Part shown: positions 9,522 to 17,035 of the stretch, piece after piece
Position numbering within the stretch: the first letter of the stretch is position 1
Layout: each line of letters begins with the position of its first letter
Origin: Oscillospiraceae bacterium
Lineage (GTDB): Bacteria > Bacillota > Clostridia > Oscillospirales > Oscillospiraceae
Direction of reading: 5' to 3'
Length of the DNA: 64,000 nucleotides
Assembly: GCA_030625685.1 (NCBI GenBank)
Contig: DAOUQJ010000009.1
Location: 59,423 to 123,422 of the forward strand
Notes under the pieces: generated by a model
The model's input: only the letters and a program-made list of their open reading frames with translations
What the model was told of the DNA's origin: nothing
The model's database searches: none
Made by a program: the position numbers and the translations under genes

Positions 9522-9624
9522 GAAATGCTATAAGCATTTCGTGCCTGCCGTGAGAACTCCTACCCTAATATATATTAAGATAAGCGACTCTTGGCAAAGC
9601 ATTTGCTTTGCGCCTGAGCGCAAA
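9522..9624 (-). other. Two perfect hairpins in the rpsL-rpsG spacer
   Basis: The 192-base spacer between rpsL and rpsG has an 8-bp stem with a 3-base loop (9522-9529 with 9533-9540) and a 7-bp stem with a 4-base loop (9607-9613 with 9618-9624). Neither is followed by a T-run, so they are not ordinary terminators. By analogy with S7 autoregulation in E. coli they may bind S7 or slow RNA decay; this is inference. Confidence 0.45.
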
Positions 9625-9649
9625 TTTAGTTAATTCATGCGTTTTTGTC

Positions 9650-10069
9650 TTACTTTCCAGCTTTTGGTTTCTTAGCACCGTATTTGGAACGACTTTGCAT
9701 ACGACCATTAACCCCTTGTGTATCCAATGTACCACGAATAATGTGATAACGTACACCTGGCAAGTCTTTAACACGTCCACCACGAATCATTACAACGGAG
9801 TGTTCTTGCAAGTTATGGCCAACACCTGGAATGTAGGCTGTTACCTCATAACCATTTGTCAAACGAACACGAGCAATTTTCCTAAGTGCTGAGTTAGGTT
9901 TTTTCGGAGTAGATGTTCTAACTGCTGTACATACGCCTCTCTTTTGTGGAGAAGATTGATCTGTTTCACGATTTTTCAATGTGTTAAGACCTTTTTGCAT
10001 AGCAGGAGAATTAGATTTATATGTTTCTTTTTCTCTACCCTTACGAACCAGCTGATTAAACGTTGGCAT
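9650..10069 (-). CDS. rpsL: 30S ribosomal protein S12
   Basis: S12 sits at the decoding centre of the small subunit and affects accuracy of tRNA selection. The 139-residue protein begins [12 protein letters not shown] and contains the conserved [11 protein letters not shown] (residues around 42-52) and the [13 protein letters not shown] loop (around 90-102). Lys at the streptomycin positions (K in PKKPNSA and in RVKDLP) is the drug-sensitive form. AAAGGAGG stands before the ATG. It follows the L7Ae-like gene by 82 bases in the same operon. Confidence 0.98.
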   Translation of the reverse strand: MPTFNQLVRKGREKETYKSNSPAMQKGLNTLKNRETDQSSPQKRGVCTAVRTSTPKKPNSALRKIARVRLTNGYEVTAYIPGVGHNLQEHSVVMIRGGRVKDLPGVRYHIIRGTLDTQGVNGRMQSRSKYGAKKPKAGK

Positions 10070-10151
10070 AGTTTTCCTCCTTTCTCAAGTGATGGTATAT
10101 ATATTTTAACAAATAAGACAAAATCTTATTCAATTAAAATCAAAATGATCT

Positions 10152-10388
10152 TTAGAATTGCGCCACTGTCGCACTTCCAACAGAAATGCCACAAGCACGC
10201 CCCAATTCTCTCATGGTTTTCACTTCAACAATCGGAATATCTTGTTCTTTACATAAGTGCAAAACAGGTTGTATCATCACAGGATCCGCATCCAATGCCA
10301 CGAACACTTGAACCGCATCTTGTTTTTCCAATACGCGCACCACTTGTTTTCGCCCAACCACTATATTTAAATGCGTTAACTTCTCCAA
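10152..10388 (-). CDS. L7Ae/L30e-family RNA-binding protein (YbxF-like)
   Basis: Small L7Ae-type proteins bind kink-turn RNA. In Firmicutes a gene of this type (YbxF) lies directly before rpsL, as here. The fold is recognisable from VVGRKQVVRVLE, the FVALDADPVMIQPVLHLC strand-helix and the ending ELGRACGISVGSATVA. The start is uncertain. A TTG at 10388 follows GGAGG by 11 bases and gives 78 residues, close to the family length. An ATG at 10406 gives six more residues but has no good ribosome binding site. A longer reading from 10475 is excluded if the predicted promoter (10447-10475) is real. It is the first gene of this translation operon; rpoB and rpoC are not upstream. Confidence 0.85.
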   Translation of the reverse strand: MEKLTHLNIVVGRKQVVRVLEKQDAVQVFVALDADPVMIQPVLHLCKEQDIPIVEVKTMRELGRACGISVGSATVAQF

Positions 10389-10446
10389 GTCGCACTGCAC
10401 CTCCATATTTAAAGGCAATCCTTCATTGCACCTTACACAATCTAAA

Positions 10447-10475
10447 ATTTTAGCACAATTCAAATCGCTCGTCAA
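10447..10475 (-). promoter_or_regulatory. Predicted sigma-A promoter of the rpsL-rpsG-fusA-tuf operon
   Basis: The minus strand has TTGACG (10470-10475), a 17-base spacer and TAAAAT (10447-10452). Transcription would start near 10440, giving a leader of about 50 bases to the L7Ae-like gene. This is the best promoter match upstream of the operon. Confidence 0.7.
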
Positions 10476-10540
10476 GTGTACAAGTATGGCGACTTTTTAA
10501 TGGCTATGCACATCTCTATAGGGCATTTTGCACGTACGCA

Positions 10541-10819
10541 TTAAAAATTCAAAAAATTTCTATAATAATAAGCGAAAAAAAGCACCAACTGAAGAGCCAC
10601 AATAAGTGGAATCGCATAACAAAATTGCCAGTGCAATGTTTTGTGATGAAAGACTCTCATACCAGACATCACACCAACACTACCACCTATTACTGCCAAT
10701 ATAAATAATGTTTTCTCCGGTATTCTCCAATATCCTTTTTTCGCTTTGTACTTATCTATTCCCATAGTTAAAAAGGAAACCAAATTAATTGAGATCAGAT
10801 AAAATATAAAATACTTCAT
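10541..10819 (-). CDS. DUF1294 family small membrane protein
   Basis: A 92-residue protein with hydrophobic stretches at about residues 3-20, 38-55 and 68-85. The family pattern is clear: MGIDKYKAKKGYWRIPEKTLF, then GGSVGVMSGMRVFHHKT, ending near a third membrane helix. DUF1294 proteins are widespread in bacteria and no biochemical role is established. Start ATG 10819 is preceded by a weak AAGATAGG-like site. It is preceded by the ribU terminator and followed by the str operon promoter, so it is probably a one-gene unit. Confidence 0.85.
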   Translation of the reverse strand: MKYFIFYLISINLVSFLTMGIDKYKAKKGYWRIPEKTLFILAVIGGSVGVMSGMRVFHHKTLHWQFCYAIPLIVALQLVLFFAYYYRNFLNF

Positions 10820-10833
10820 TTTATCACCTATCT

Positions 10834-10867
10834 TTTAAAAAGCTCGCACAAAAATGTGCGAGCTTTT
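10834..10867 (-). terminator. Terminator after ribU
   Basis: A stem of about 13 bp (10837-10850 with 10855-10867) with a short A-rich loop is followed on the minus strand by a T-run. It lies 11 bases after the ribU stop codon. Confidence 0.88.
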
Positions 10868-10877
10868 GTTGTGTGCA

Positions 10878-11447
10878 TTAGTTTGTATTTTTTGCTTCTT
10901 TTAGCTTCGGTTCTTTATTTATGATAAACTTGGAAACAGCCTTATATACAATAAATGTAATAATTGAGTTGAACCCAGCTTTCATAAGGTTGAATGGCAA
11001 TATAATCGGAATAAGCATACTATCAACTTGTTCTGTTGGAACACCCATAAACAGCGGTGTAATAAAATGGTTTGCGATCATCATCACAACTGCCATTGCA
11101 ATTGTGCCACTTACTAACCCAATCACAGCACCAACTCTGGTGTGTTTCACGCGATAAATATAAGAAGCAATCACCACCAAAGTAGAAGTGGCAATGATAT
11201 GCATCAAAATACCGTACAAACCACTATGAGCACTAACCGTGAAGCCTTGAATTACACTTGCAACTACTGTCAGCACAAACCCAGCTACAGGTCCATACGC
11301 AAAGGCTCCAACCAAAATCGGTACATCGGCTGGATCATACTCTAAAAATGGAGCCGGTGGATATGGCACACGAATCAACACAGTCAACACAATAGAAAGT
11401 GCGACCAACATAGCCATAATGGCAAGTTTTCTAGTATTTTTGTTCAT
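10878..11447 (-). CDS. ribU: Riboflavin ECF transporter substrate-binding subunit RibU
   Basis: RibU is the membrane protein that captures riboflavin for an energy-coupling factor transporter; the EcfA ATPases and EcfT are shared and encoded elsewhere. The 189 residues form about six membrane helices, with the N-terminal TRKLAIMAMLVALS and a PPAPFLEYDPADVPIL loop, which is typical of RibU-type S components and related to riboflavin binding. The ATG follows TAGGAG. An FMN riboswitch in the long leader makes the assignment nearly certain, since it links expression to flavin supply. The gene is alone between its promoter and a terminator. Confidence 0.93.
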   Translation of the reverse strand: MNKNTRKLAIMAMLVALSIVLTVLIRVPYPPAPFLEYDPADVPILVGAFAYGPVAGFVLTVVASVIQGFTVSAHSGLYGILMHIIATSTLVVIASYIYRVKHTRVGAVIGLVSGTIAMAVVMMIANHFITPLFMGVPTEQVDSMLIPIILPFNLMKAGFNSIITFIVYKAVSKFIINKEPKLKEAKNTN

Positions 11448-11542
11448 AAAAAAACTCCTAGTTACATAAAATTAGAACCCGAAAAAACGCACATGCCTTC
11501 CAAGCGCTAAGAAGTAACTAAAAGTACTACGTATCCTAGCAC

Positions 11543-11666
11543 GTCTTCTCCCATCCAGACTATCACTGTCGGTTCTGGAATCTCACCAGATCAGCGTCAA
11601 GAAATTTACACTCTATTCGCTCGCGGACTTTACCGCCGGTGGGGACTTGCACCCCGCCCTGAAGAC
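11543..11666 (-). promoter_or_regulatory. FMN riboswitch (RFN element)
   Basis: Reading leftwards from 11666, the conserved RFN blocks appear in order: CTTCAGGGCGGGGTGCAAGT, CCCACCGGCGGTAAAG, GTCCGCGAGC, GATCTGGTGAGATTCC, and GATGGGAGAAGAC, with the closing P1 helix GTCTTC/GAAGAC. It binds FMN and in this position should lower ribU expression when flavin is plentiful. The 95 bases to the ribU start would hold the switching structure; I could not see an unambiguous terminator there. Confidence 0.95.
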
Positions 11667-11690
11667 ATCGTATTCAATTGTTCCAACTGT

Positions 11691-11718
11691 ATTATATCAC
11701 TTTATTTCAAAAAATCAA
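11691..11718 (-). promoter_or_regulatory. Predicted promoter of the ribU riboswitch transcript
   Basis: The minus strand has TTGATT (11713-11718), a 16-base spacer and TATAAT (11691-11696), with a TG one base upstream of the -10 box (extended -10). The start point falls close to the 5' edge of the riboswitch. Confidence 0.6.
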
Positions 11719-11764
11719 CACGTAAATATCACATTTTATGACACAAACAATTGTTCTATTTTTG

Positions 11765-11793
11765 TTGACATTTGCCGAGCAAGATAGTAAAAT
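11765..11793 (+). promoter_or_regulatory. Predicted sigma-A promoter of the SLOG-family gene
   Basis: A perfect TTGACA (11765-11770), 17-base spacer and TAAAAT (11788-11793). Transcription would begin near 11800, only about 20 bases before the TTG start at 11821. It is divergent from the ribU promoter about 50 bases away. Confidence 0.7.
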
Positions 11794-11820
11794 AATCCCA
11801 TAAGAATTGAGGTGACTAAT

Positions 11821-12318
11821 TTGCATCGAAACGTATGTTGTTCTTTTACGGGCCATCGCCCAGAAAAATTACCTTGGGGTACTGACGAAAATGACCCACG
11901 ATGCACTGCATTAAAAAAACATCTGTACAAAGAGGTAACCTCCGCCTACCATTTAGGGTATTCTCATTTTCTATGCGGGATGGCTAGAGGGACTGATTTA
12001 TATTTTTGCGAAGCAGTATTACGATTACGAGATTTACACTCCGATGTCAAAATTGAAGCAGCAATCCCATTTCCAAAACAAGCGCATCGCTGGAAAACAT
12101 CTGAACAATCACGTTATTATCAATTGCTTGATCGTTGCAATTATCAAACAATTGTACAACAACAATATACACAAGGTTGTATGCATCGTCGCAATCGTTA
12201 CATGGTCGATCACTCCACTCGCCTCATAGCTGTTTACAACGGAACAGGTGGTGGCACTCTTTATACCATCAATTATGCGAACAAACAAGATTTGGATATA
12301 ATCCTACTGCCCTTTTAA
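11821..12318 (+). CDS. SLOG family protein (YpsA/DUF1273-like)
   Basis: A 165-residue Rossmann-like protein of the SLOG superfamily, related to B. subtilis YpsA. Visible hallmarks are the N-terminal FTGHRPEKLPWG, the glycine-containing FLCGMARGTDLYFCEAVL (about residues 47-65) that would bind a nucleotide-like ligand, and the C-terminal RNRYMVDHSTRLIAVYNGTGGGT. SLOG proteins are thought to sense or process nucleotide derivatives; YpsA has been linked to cell division and stress, but the ligand is not established. I choose the TTG at 11821 because GAGGTG lies seven to eight bases upstream; a GTG at 11812 would overlap that site. It is transcribed alone. Confidence 0.85.
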   Translation: MHRNVCCSFTGHRPEKLPWGTDENDPRCTALKKHLYKEVTSAYHLGYSHFLCGMARGTDLYFCEAVLRLRDLHSDVKIEAAIPFPKQAHRWKTSEQSRYYQLLDRCNYQTIVQQQYTQGCMHRRNRYMVDHSTRLIAVYNGTGGGTLYTINYANKQDLDIILLPF

Positions 12319-12384
12319 ATCAACTTCTCATTCTAGCATTTTTAATAAATTCGATAAGTATCTTTACATGTTCTTATTGAAAAC

Positions 12385-12415
12385 AAAAAAAGGTGGACAT
12401 CTGTCCACCTTTTTC
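12385..12415. terminator. Bidirectional terminator between SLOG gene and ftsZ
   Basis: A GC-rich stem (12391-12399 with 12402-12410) is flanked by an A-run on the left and a T-run on the right, so it can end transcription from both the SLOG gene and ftsZ, which converge here. Confidence 0.88.
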
Positions 12416-12491
12416 ATATCTATAAAAATTTTTTCAACTATTCACAAAAGACAATTATACGGCATTTTTGCTTTCATTGCAAACACAGAAA

Positions 12492-13580
12492 TCATCTGTC
12501 TCGATTAAAAATTTTAAAAATTTCTTTGTAAGGATCATCTTCATCAGTCGGTACATCACCACGGCTATTGGCAACATCTCGAGAAAATTTTTCTTTTGAA
12601 TTGCCAGCACCTTTTTTATCATCATCGTCATCAAAACCTGTTGCAATAACAGTAACGCGAATTTCATCTTCAAGCTCTTCATCAAATGTTGCACCGAAAA
12701 TAATAAGCGCATTAGAATCCGCTGCTTCTTGCACTAGATTTGCCGCAATTTCAACTTCTTCCAAACCAATATCAGCAGAACCTGTTACATTGACAATTAC
12801 ACCACGAGCCCCATTGATTGAAGTTTCTAACAAAGGACTGGAAATTGCCATCTTCGCTGCTTCTTCCGCTTTGTTTTTACCTGCAGCACGTCCCACACCC
12901 ATATGAGCCATACCAGCATTCTTCATAACTGCTGTTACGTCTGCAAAGTCCAAGTTAATGAAGCCAGTTTGCTTAATCAAATCCGAAATAGACTGTACTG
13001 CTTGACGCAACACATCATCCGCAATTTCAAAAGCATTTGCAAAGGTAATCTTCTGATCTGTTGCATATTTAAGACGATCATTTGGAATTATCACAAGTGC
13101 ATCAACTTTTGAGCGCAAGCTTTGGATTCCTTCTTCAGCTTGCTGCATACGACGACGACCTTCAAAATTAAAAGGTTTTGTGACAACACCAACAGTCAAA
13201 ATATCGGATTCTTTTGCCAAGTCAGCCATAATAGGAGCAGCACCTGTTCCAGTTCCGCCGCCCATACCAGCAGTGATAAATACCATATCCGTACTTTCTA
13301 ACGTCTTAGCAATTTGTGTTCTGCTCTCTTCTGCAGACTCACGACCAATATCTGGGTTAGAACCTGCGCCTTGTCCTTCTGTTAGTTTTTCACCAATTTG
13401 AATTTTATTATCAGCACTAGATTGTTCTAGAGCTTGTCTATCTGTATTGACAGCGACAAAGTCGACACCTTTCATATTTGACTCAACCATGCGGTTAACC
13501 ACGTTGCTACCGCCACCACCGACGCCAATCACCTTAATCGTAACAACGTTATCAAATCCGTTGCCTAATCCTGTAGCCAT
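12492..13580 (-). CDS. ftsZ: Cell division protein FtsZ
   Basis: FtsZ is the tubulin-like GTPase that forms the division ring. The 362-residue protein has the nucleotide site GVGGGGSNVVNRM near residue 20, the tubulin signature GGGTGTGAAP (about 105-115), NFDFADVTAVM-type T7 loop (here NLDFADVTAVMKN) and a C-terminal core ending near residue 315. The variable linker is short and acidic, and the final residues (DEDDPYKEIFKIFNRDR) form the probable tail that binds FtsA/SepF-type partners. GGAGGG stands before the ATG. It is the last gene of the dcw cluster and has its own promoter, 138 bases after divIB. Confidence 0.98.
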   Translation of the reverse strand: MATGLGNGFDNVVTIKVIGVGGGGSNVVNRMVESNMKGVDFVAVNTDRQALEQSSADNKIQIGEKLTEGQGAGSNPDIGRESAEESRTQIAKTLESTDMVFITAGMGGGTGTGAAPIMADLAKESDILTVGVVTKPFNFEGRRRMQQAEEGIQSLRSKVDALVIIPNDRLKYATDQKITFANAFEIADDVLRQAVQSISDLIKQTGFINLDFADVTAVMKNAGMAHMGVGRAAGKNKAEEAAKMAISSPLLETSINGARGVIVNVTGSADIGLEEVEIAANLVQEAADSNALIIFGATFDEELEDEIRVTVIATGFDDDDDKKGAGNSKEKFSRDVANSRGDVPTDEDDPYKEIFKIFNRDR

Positions 13581-13627
13581 GCCTGTCCCTCCTATGTGAA
13601 TAGTTTTATATCTTTGAAGTCTATCAT

Positions 13628-13656
13628 ATTTTATCGTTCTTTCTCTATGAGGTCAA
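13628..13656 (-). promoter_or_regulatory. Predicted promoter for ftsZ
   Basis: The minus strand has TTGACC (13651-13656), a 17-base spacer and TAAAAT (13628-13633) in the divIB-ftsZ gap, giving a leader of about 40 bases. It would let FtsZ be made independently of the upstream wall-synthesis genes. Confidence 0.65.
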
Positions 13657-13718
13657 TAGTAAAATGTGTCGATTACGGTTTCTTTTTTGAAATAAATAAC
13701 TATTTTTGGGGTTATTGC

Positions 13719-14504
13719 TTATTGCGGACGAAAATACGCATGATTTTGTCGCAGGTCTATTACACCTCTATCTGTTTCATCTAACTGCCCAACCACAGCT
13801 TCTAGAACGTCTATTTTGCGACCATATTTTGAATTAATATTCCATTCACTATTCTCCGTATTTACTGGAAGTCGCACCACATATATCCCCAAATAGTCCA
13901 TTTCAATTTCAATTTCTTCACTCAAATCAATCCAACGGATATCACTAATAGTTTCCTTTGCTTCTAGTGCCGATAATAAGCCCAACAACGCCACGAGTCG
14001 TCTCGACTCGTCTTCAGGCACCTTTGCATAATTACCCACTTCAGGTGAAAGTAAAGTAATTCCTACCAATTGCACATACTCGCTTGCAATGCTTTCTACA
14101 ACTTCTTCTAACACTTTCCCATTGGAAGACAATAACCAAAAAGACCCTCCCGATTGAATCCATGCAACTGGCGCACATTCTTCTACCACAATATGTAACA
14201 CAGATGGCAACTCACGTTTCACCGTCACACGATTCACATACGGAAAGTTTTCTTCTAACCGAGAAGCAATATAGTTGGTTCGCAAGGTAAGCAAATTTGC
14301 ATCAGAACTTATATCTGCAACAGACAATATCTGCTCTTGCGAATACTTTGTAGACCCATGCACTTCTATTTCATCTACTTGAAAAAACAGAACACAAGCT
14401 GTTATTCCAGCTAAAACAGTGATAATAACACACAGCAACTTATAGAGAAAACGAAGTGTCCTTTTTTTTATTGTATTTGCTTTTTTCACTTCCCTCTCCA
14501 TCAT
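13719..14504 (-). CDS. divIB: Cell division protein DivIB/FtsQ
   Basis: DivIB (FtsQ) is a divisome scaffold that works with FtsL and DivIC outside the membrane. The 261 residues show a basic cytoplasmic head, one membrane helix at about residues 20-40, and a POTRA domain starting at VDEIEVHGSTKYSQEQIL, followed by the beta domain with VKRELPSVLHIVVEE and VAWIQ. This is the family arrangement and length. An ATG pair at 14504/14501 leaves the exact first residue open. It lies between murA and ftsZ as in many Clostridia. Confidence 0.9.
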   Translation of the reverse strand: MMEREVKKANTIKKRTLRFLYKLLCVIITVLAGITACVLFFQVDEIEVHGSTKYSQEQILSVADISSDANLLTLRTNYIASRLEENFPYVNRVTVKRELPSVLHIVVEECAPVAWIQSGGSFWLLSSNGKVLEEVVESIASEYVQLVGITLLSPEVGNYAKVPEDESRRLVALLGLLSALEAKETISDIRWIDLSEEIEIEMDYLGIYVVRLPVNTENSEWNINSKYGRKIDVLEAVVGQLDETDRGVIDLRQNHAYFRPQ

Positions 14505-14523
14505 GCACCCCTTCGCTGAAAAA

Positions 14524-15834
14524 TTAACCTCCCAAAGCCTTCACTACATCCAAGTCAAATAACGCATTTACTTCCGCTTCGCTCTTGATTCTCTTAATAT
14601 CTGCACCCAAGAATTGTAAATTTTCCTCAAGTTTTTCGTAACCACGATCAATAAATTGTAATCCCGTTATTTCACTTTCACCTTCTGCACTCAAAGCGGC
14701 AACAATCAACGCTGCTCCACCTCTTAAATCATAAGCTTCTAACTGTGCACCTTTTAAAAACGGATTTCCATTCACATGTGCTTTTTTCCCATCCACTTGA
14801 ATGGCTGCTCCCATGCGACGCAAACTATCTACTTGACTATAACGATTGGTAAATATACTTTCAATAAAAACAGTGGATCCAACACCACACGCTAGCGCAG
14901 ACATAACAATTGGTTGCGCATCTGTTGGAAAACCTGGGTATGGCGCTGTATATATAGGTCTAACACCTTTTAATGGAAACTTACTTTCTATGCAAATTTT
15001 CTTGCGATCACTTTGGATTTGACATCCCGCTTCGATTAATGTTGCTGCAACAGGAGCAATTGTTTGTAAATCTCCACCAATTAACTCCACTTCTCCAGTT
15101 GCCGCAGCAACTGCAGACATATACGTGGCTGTTACAATTCGATCGGGCATCACACTGTATTCCCCTGCATGCAAAAGATGGCCACCTTCAATTAAAATAG
15201 TGTTGCTACCCGCACCCCACACTTTTGCGCCCATCGAACGCAAAAAACCTTGCAAATCAACAATTTCTGGTTCTCTGGCAGCATTGCAAATAATTGTATT
15301 CCCTTTTGCACTACAAGCTGCCAACATTGCATTTTCAGTAGCACCTACACTTGGAAAATCAAGCATAATTTTTCTGCCATACATCTGTCTTGCCTTACAA
15401 CGGATATTGTCGCCATCCTCTTCAAAAGTAACACCCAAGCGCTTAAGAGATTTCACATGTAAATCAATCGGTCTTGGCCCTAATTCGCAACCACCTGGAC
15501 ACGAAATAGTGGCTTCTCCTGTTCTTGCAATGAGAGCACCCAAAAACAAAACAGACGATCTCATTTCCTGCATCAAACTCTCAGGAATTTTAGTTTCAGT
15601 AATATCAGTAGCATCAACTGTCATCACACTATCTTCCCAGCTCACAACACACCCTAAATGTTCTAAGATTCTTGCTGTAGCGAAAACATCGCTCAAATTA
15701 GGACAATTTCGAATAACGCTCTTGCCTTTCACTAGTATTGTACCTGCCAGAATAGGTAAAACACTATTCTTTGCTCCGTGAATTGAAACGCTCCCATTTA
15801 GCGGATTCTTACCATTAACCAAATATGAGTCCAT
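14524..15834 (-). CDS. murA: UDP-N-acetylglucosamine 1-carboxyvinyltransferase MurA
   Basis: MurA transfers enolpyruvate from PEP to UDP-GlcNAc, the first committed step of peptidoglycan synthesis. The 436-residue inside-out alpha/beta barrel shows GSVSIHGAKNSVLPILA at the N-terminus, the LGALIARTGEATISCPGGCELGPRP region carrying the Cys that fosfomycin attacks (PGGCELG), and FPTDAQPIVMSAL. The start ATG 15834 has AAGGGAG upstream; six further residues would be added by an upstream ATG at 15852. Firmicutes often have two MurA copies. This one is embedded in the dcw cluster between murG and divIB. Confidence 0.97.
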   Translation of the reverse strand: MDSYLVNGKNPLNGSVSIHGAKNSVLPILAGTILVKGKSVIRNCPNLSDVFATARILEHLGCVVSWEDSVMTVDATDITETKIPESLMQEMRSSVLFLGALIARTGEATISCPGGCELGPRPIDLHVKSLKRLGVTFEEDGDNIRCKARQMYGRKIMLDFPSVGATENAMLAACSAKGNTIICNAAREPEIVDLQGFLRSMGAKVWGAGSNTILIEGGHLLHAGEYSVMPDRIVTATYMSAVAAATGEVELIGGDLQTIAPVAATLIEAGCQIQSDRKKICIESKFPLKGVRPIYTAPYPGFPTDAQPIVMSALACGVGSTVFIESIFTNRYSQVDSLRRMGAAIQVDGKKAHVNGNPFLKGAQLEAYDLRGGAALIVAALSAEGESEITGLQFIDRGYEKLEENLQFLGADIKRIKSEAEVNALFDLDVVKALGG

Positions 15835-15904
15835 GCCACTTTCTCCCTTCAAGTTGCCTTCTTCAATTACTAGGCTATTCTATGCATTCTCTCTTCTCAT
15901 TGTT

Positions 15905-17023
15905 TCATGCTGTTTTCATCAATTCTAATAGTATTTGATAAATATTCTCAGTTGCATTAGGCATCCCTGCTTCAGACATCTTCTTTTCCATTTCGCTCAG
16001 TTTGGTTGTATTCTGAACAAGTCCTTTAATTGTTTCATAAATCTCCGATGAATTGCAGTTTTCTTCTAACAGTACAGTAACTGCACCAAGCCTTTCCAAT
16101 GCCTTTGCATTTTTCTCTTGATGCGAGTTTGTTACGTATGGCGACGGTATCATCACTGCCGGTTTCCCCAGCGTTGTAAGTTCTGAAATTGTAGAAGCCC
16201 CAGCACGACACACAACCAAGTCAGCAGCCATCATAACAGTTGGCATATCATAAATATATTCTTTGAGTTCAATACTAGCAGGTAGTCTAATTCCACGCTC
16301 CTCAATAGCTTTGTGCATCATGTCAAAGTCACGACCAGCACTATGAATATGGTGAAAATCAGATTGAGTCTGCTCTTCGAGCGCTAAGCAACCAACCATA
16401 TATTCATTCATCTTAGATGCGCCAAGACTTCCAAAATACGACAAAACTACAGGCATGTGCTGTGGTATCTGCAAACTTTGTTTTGCTTCTTTTTTGTTCT
16501 TATTGAAAAAATCTCCCCGAACAGGAGTTCCAGTTACAATCACTTTTTCTTTTGGATAATACTCCACAGCCTCTGGAATGCCAAGCATAATGCAATCTAC
16601 TAAACTTGCTAGTTTTTTCGTCGTAAGACCAGGCACAGCATTTGACTCATGAATTGCTGTCGGTATATTTCTTTTCGCAGCTTCCTTTACAATCGGATAG
16701 GAAGCAAACCCTCCCGTACCAACGACTAAATCAGGAGAATACCCATCCAATATTTCCTTTGCTTTTACACTAGATTTTCTCACCCGATAGATCGATCGGA
16801 TGTTCCTTTTAAGTGATTTCCAATTTAACCCTCTATGAAACGGACTAATTGTTATTGTTTCAAGTGGAAACCCCTCTTTAGGAACCAACTGCTCTTCAAT
16901 CGCTCCCTTTGCACCAACAAACAGTATCTCAACATCTGGTTTTCTCTCTTTGAATAACTTCGCCAAAGCAACGGCTGGATTAATATGTCCAGCTGTACCA
17001 CCACATGCAAATAGAATTTTCAT
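15905..17023 (-). CDS. murG: UDP-GlcNAc:undecaprenyl-pyrophosphoryl-MurNAc-pentapeptide GlcNAc transferase MurG
   Basis: MurG adds GlcNAc to lipid I on the inner membrane face, making lipid II. The 372-residue GT-B glycosyltransferase starts with ACGGTAGHINPAVALA (the MurG glycine loop, here with Ala in the GGTxGH motif as in other Clostridia). It has GTGGFASYPIV near residue 98, ESNAVPGLTTKKLA near 127, and the C-terminal donor-binding CRAGASTISELTTLGKPAVMIPSP. It starts 12 bases after ftsW, indicating translational coupling, and directly follows the lipid II flippase-family/polymerase gene in the operon. Confidence 0.97.
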   Translation of the reverse strand: MKILFACGGTAGHINPAVALAKLFKERKPDVEILFVGAKGAIEEQLVPKEGFPLETITISPFHRGLNWKSLKRNIRSIYRVRKSSVKAKEILDGYSPDLVVGTGGFASYPIVKEAAKRNIPTAIHESNAVPGLTTKKLASLVDCIMLGIPEAVEYYPKEKVIVTGTPVRGDFFNKNKKEAKQSLQIPQHMPVVLSYFGSLGASKMNEYMVGCLALEEQTQSDFHHIHSAGRDFDMMHKAIEERGIRLPASIELKEYIYDMPTVMMAADLVVCRAGASTISELTTLGKPAVMIPSPYVTNSHQEKNAKALERLGAVTVLLEENCNSSEIYETIKGLVQNTTKLSEMEKKMSEAGMPNATENIYQILLELMKTA

Positions 17024-17035
17024 TACATATCCCTT

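Noticed and set aside
15905..17023. MurG glycine motif GGTAGH instead of GGTGGH
   Set aside because: I recall the Ala form in other clostridial MurG proteins; all other motifs are intact, so it is not a sign of lost function.
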